Positions 8,218 through 8,735 of a stretch of DNA of 8,735 bases are shown in pieces; position 1 is the stretch's first letter, and each line of letters begins with the position of its first letter. The notes beneath the pieces are model-generated. The model made no database searches and had not been told where the DNA came from. It worked only from the letters and a program-made list of their open reading frames with translations. The stretch comes from Bacteroidota bacterium (GTDB lineage: Bacteria; Bacteroidota; Bacteroidia; Bacteroidales; PXBB01): assembly GCA_022708385.1 (NCBI GenBank), contig JAKIYU010000101.1, positions 1 through 8,735 on the forward strand, given 5' to 3'. Both the position numbers and the translations under genes were made by a program.

Positions 8218-8280
8218 TCCCACAACAATATTTAACCTTCTCTAAGAGGCCATCACAAAAACTAATATAGAAAGCCCAAT
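8197..8280. repeat. 10-bp inverted repeat ATTGGGCTTT / AAAGCCCAAT
   Basis: ATTGGGCTTT at 8197-8206 is the exact reverse complement of AAAGCCCAAT at 8271-8280. The left half belongs to the right arm of the 116-bp palindrome. The right half is a third occurrence of its AAAGCCC block and ends 15 bases before the helicase -7 box. Separately, TTGTTGTG (8133-8140) is the reverse complement of CACAACAA (8221-8228). The pairings cannot all form together, so alternative folds are possible. Confidence 0.7.
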
Positions 8281-8295
8281 GTCAAAAATTTGCCG

Positions 8296-8303
8296 TACCT
8301 TTG
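8296..8303 (+). promoter_or_regulatory. Predicted DEAD-box helicase promoter, -7 box TACCTTTG
   Basis: TACCTTTG followed by CAGC is an exact match to the Bacteroidota -7 consensus TAnnTTTG. It lies 91 bases before the ATG at 8395 and predicts a leader of roughly 85 bases. A -33 TTTG at normal spacing is not evident; the DNA there is the AAAGCCCAAT repeat half. The long A/T-rich leader would fit post-transcriptional control, but I see no stable hairpin in it. Confidence 0.6.
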
Positions 8304-8394
8304 CAGCTCTATCATTTTATTACATAACATCATCCAATATTTTTTTGGTTAGTCTTATAGTGCTGAATGATATCCCAACTTAATCAAAAAAAAC

Positions 8395-8735
8395 ATGGAA
8401 ACATTCGATGCATTAGGCTTAACGCCTGAAATTCTGGCCACACTAAAGGCCATCAACTTTACCACCCCAACCCCAATCCAGATCAAAACCATACCTGTGA
8501 TGCTCGAAAACGCGCACGATGTCATAGGGCTGGCCCAAACGGGTACCGGAAAAACGGCTGCTTACGGCTTACCCATCATTCAGTTAGCCAACCTTTACGA
8601 AAAGCATGTACAGGCGCTTATACTGTGCCCCACGCGCAAGTTGTGCATGCAGATAACCAAGGACATGGACAGCTACAAAGGCGCCAACAAGCACTTCAAA
8701 TCGGTGGCCGTTTATGGCGGGGCCAATATACTCAC
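8395..8735 (+). CDS. DEAD-box ATP-dependent RNA helicase, N-terminal part (cut by window end)
   Basis: This is the first 113 codons of a DEAD-box RNA helicase that runs off the right edge, so the DEAD motif and helicase C domain are not visible. Seen are the Q motif (Phe22 and PTPIQ at 25-29), Walker A/motif I AQTGTGKT (47-54), motif Ia PTRKL (79-83) and the GG motif VYGG (106-109). Such proteins unwind short RNA duplexes using ATP in ribosome assembly and RNA decay; the RhlE-like subgroup is my best guess. Motif Ia normally reads PTREL, and Lys82 in place of Glu is unusual. The ATG at 8395 is supported by an in-frame TGA at 8368-8370, a Q motif at the normal distance from the N terminus, and an A-rich run just upstream as often found before Bacteroidota starts. 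The gene is divergent from uvrA. Confidence 0.95.
   Translation, partial: METFDALGLTPEILATLKAINFTTPTPIQIKTIPVMLENAHDVIGLAQTGTGKTAAYGLPIIQLANLYEKHVQALILCPTRKLCMQITKDMDSYKGANKHFKSVAVYGGANIL

Larger units (their letters stand above)
7842..8394. other. 553-bp divergent intergenic region uvrA / DEAD-box helicase
   Basis: No credible protein gene or tRNA is visible here. From left to right it holds a TAnnTTTG box facing uvrA (7863-7870), three 33-bp tandem repeats (7901-7999), an undistinguished stretch with short G/C runs (about 8000-8100), a 116-bp imperfect palindrome (8102-8217), a further inverted repeat (8197-8206 with 8271-8280), a TAnnTTTG box facing the helicase (8296-8303) and an AT-rich leader to the ATG at 8395. 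Confidence 0.85.

Noticed and set aside
8338..8351. TATTTTTTTGG as a second helicase promoter box
   Set aside because: The spacing between TA and TTTG does not fit TAnnTTTG, and the exact match at 8296 is better.

Overview
Organism: the window looks like chromosomal DNA of a Bacteroidota (Bacteroidetes) bacterium. The signs are promoter boxes of the TAnnTTTG type in front of two genes, A-rich leaders without clear Shine-Dalgarno sites, a large secreted S9 peptidase with a Sec signal peptide, a DUF6056-like membrane protein, and a UvrA whose first zinc module lacks one CxxC pair (from memory, the usual state in this phylum). I cannot name the genus. Layout: (1) 1-2176, an AT-rich plus-strand gene for a multi-pass membrane protein whose motifs resemble DUF6056/GtrII-like proteins; its reading frame is open to the left edge, so its start is uncertain. 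(2) 2180-4960, minus strand, an exported prolyl-oligopeptidase-type (S9) serine peptidase, convergent with the first gene and only 3 bases from it. (3) 5019-7841, minus strand, full-length uvrA, 58 bases upstream of the peptidase gene and probably co-transcribed with it. (4) 7842-8394, a 553-base non-coding region between the divergent uvrA and helicase genes. It is the most structured part of the window: a probable uvrA promoter, three tandem 33-bp repeats carrying a small dyad, a 116-bp imperfect palindrome with a 44-bp almost perfect core, a further 10-bp inverted repeat reaching the helicase promoter, and a good TAnnTTTG box. (5) 8395-8735, plus strand, the first 113 codons of a DEAD-box RNA helicase cut by the window edge. 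How the genes relate: UvrA (nucleotide excision repair) and the DEAD-box helicase (RNA remodelling) are housekeeping functions with no evident pathway link to the peptidase or the membrane protein. I see no defence system, prophage, transposase, CRISPR array or biosynthetic cluster. The genes are ordinary, and the parts worth a second look are the repeats and palindrome in the divergent intergenic region.
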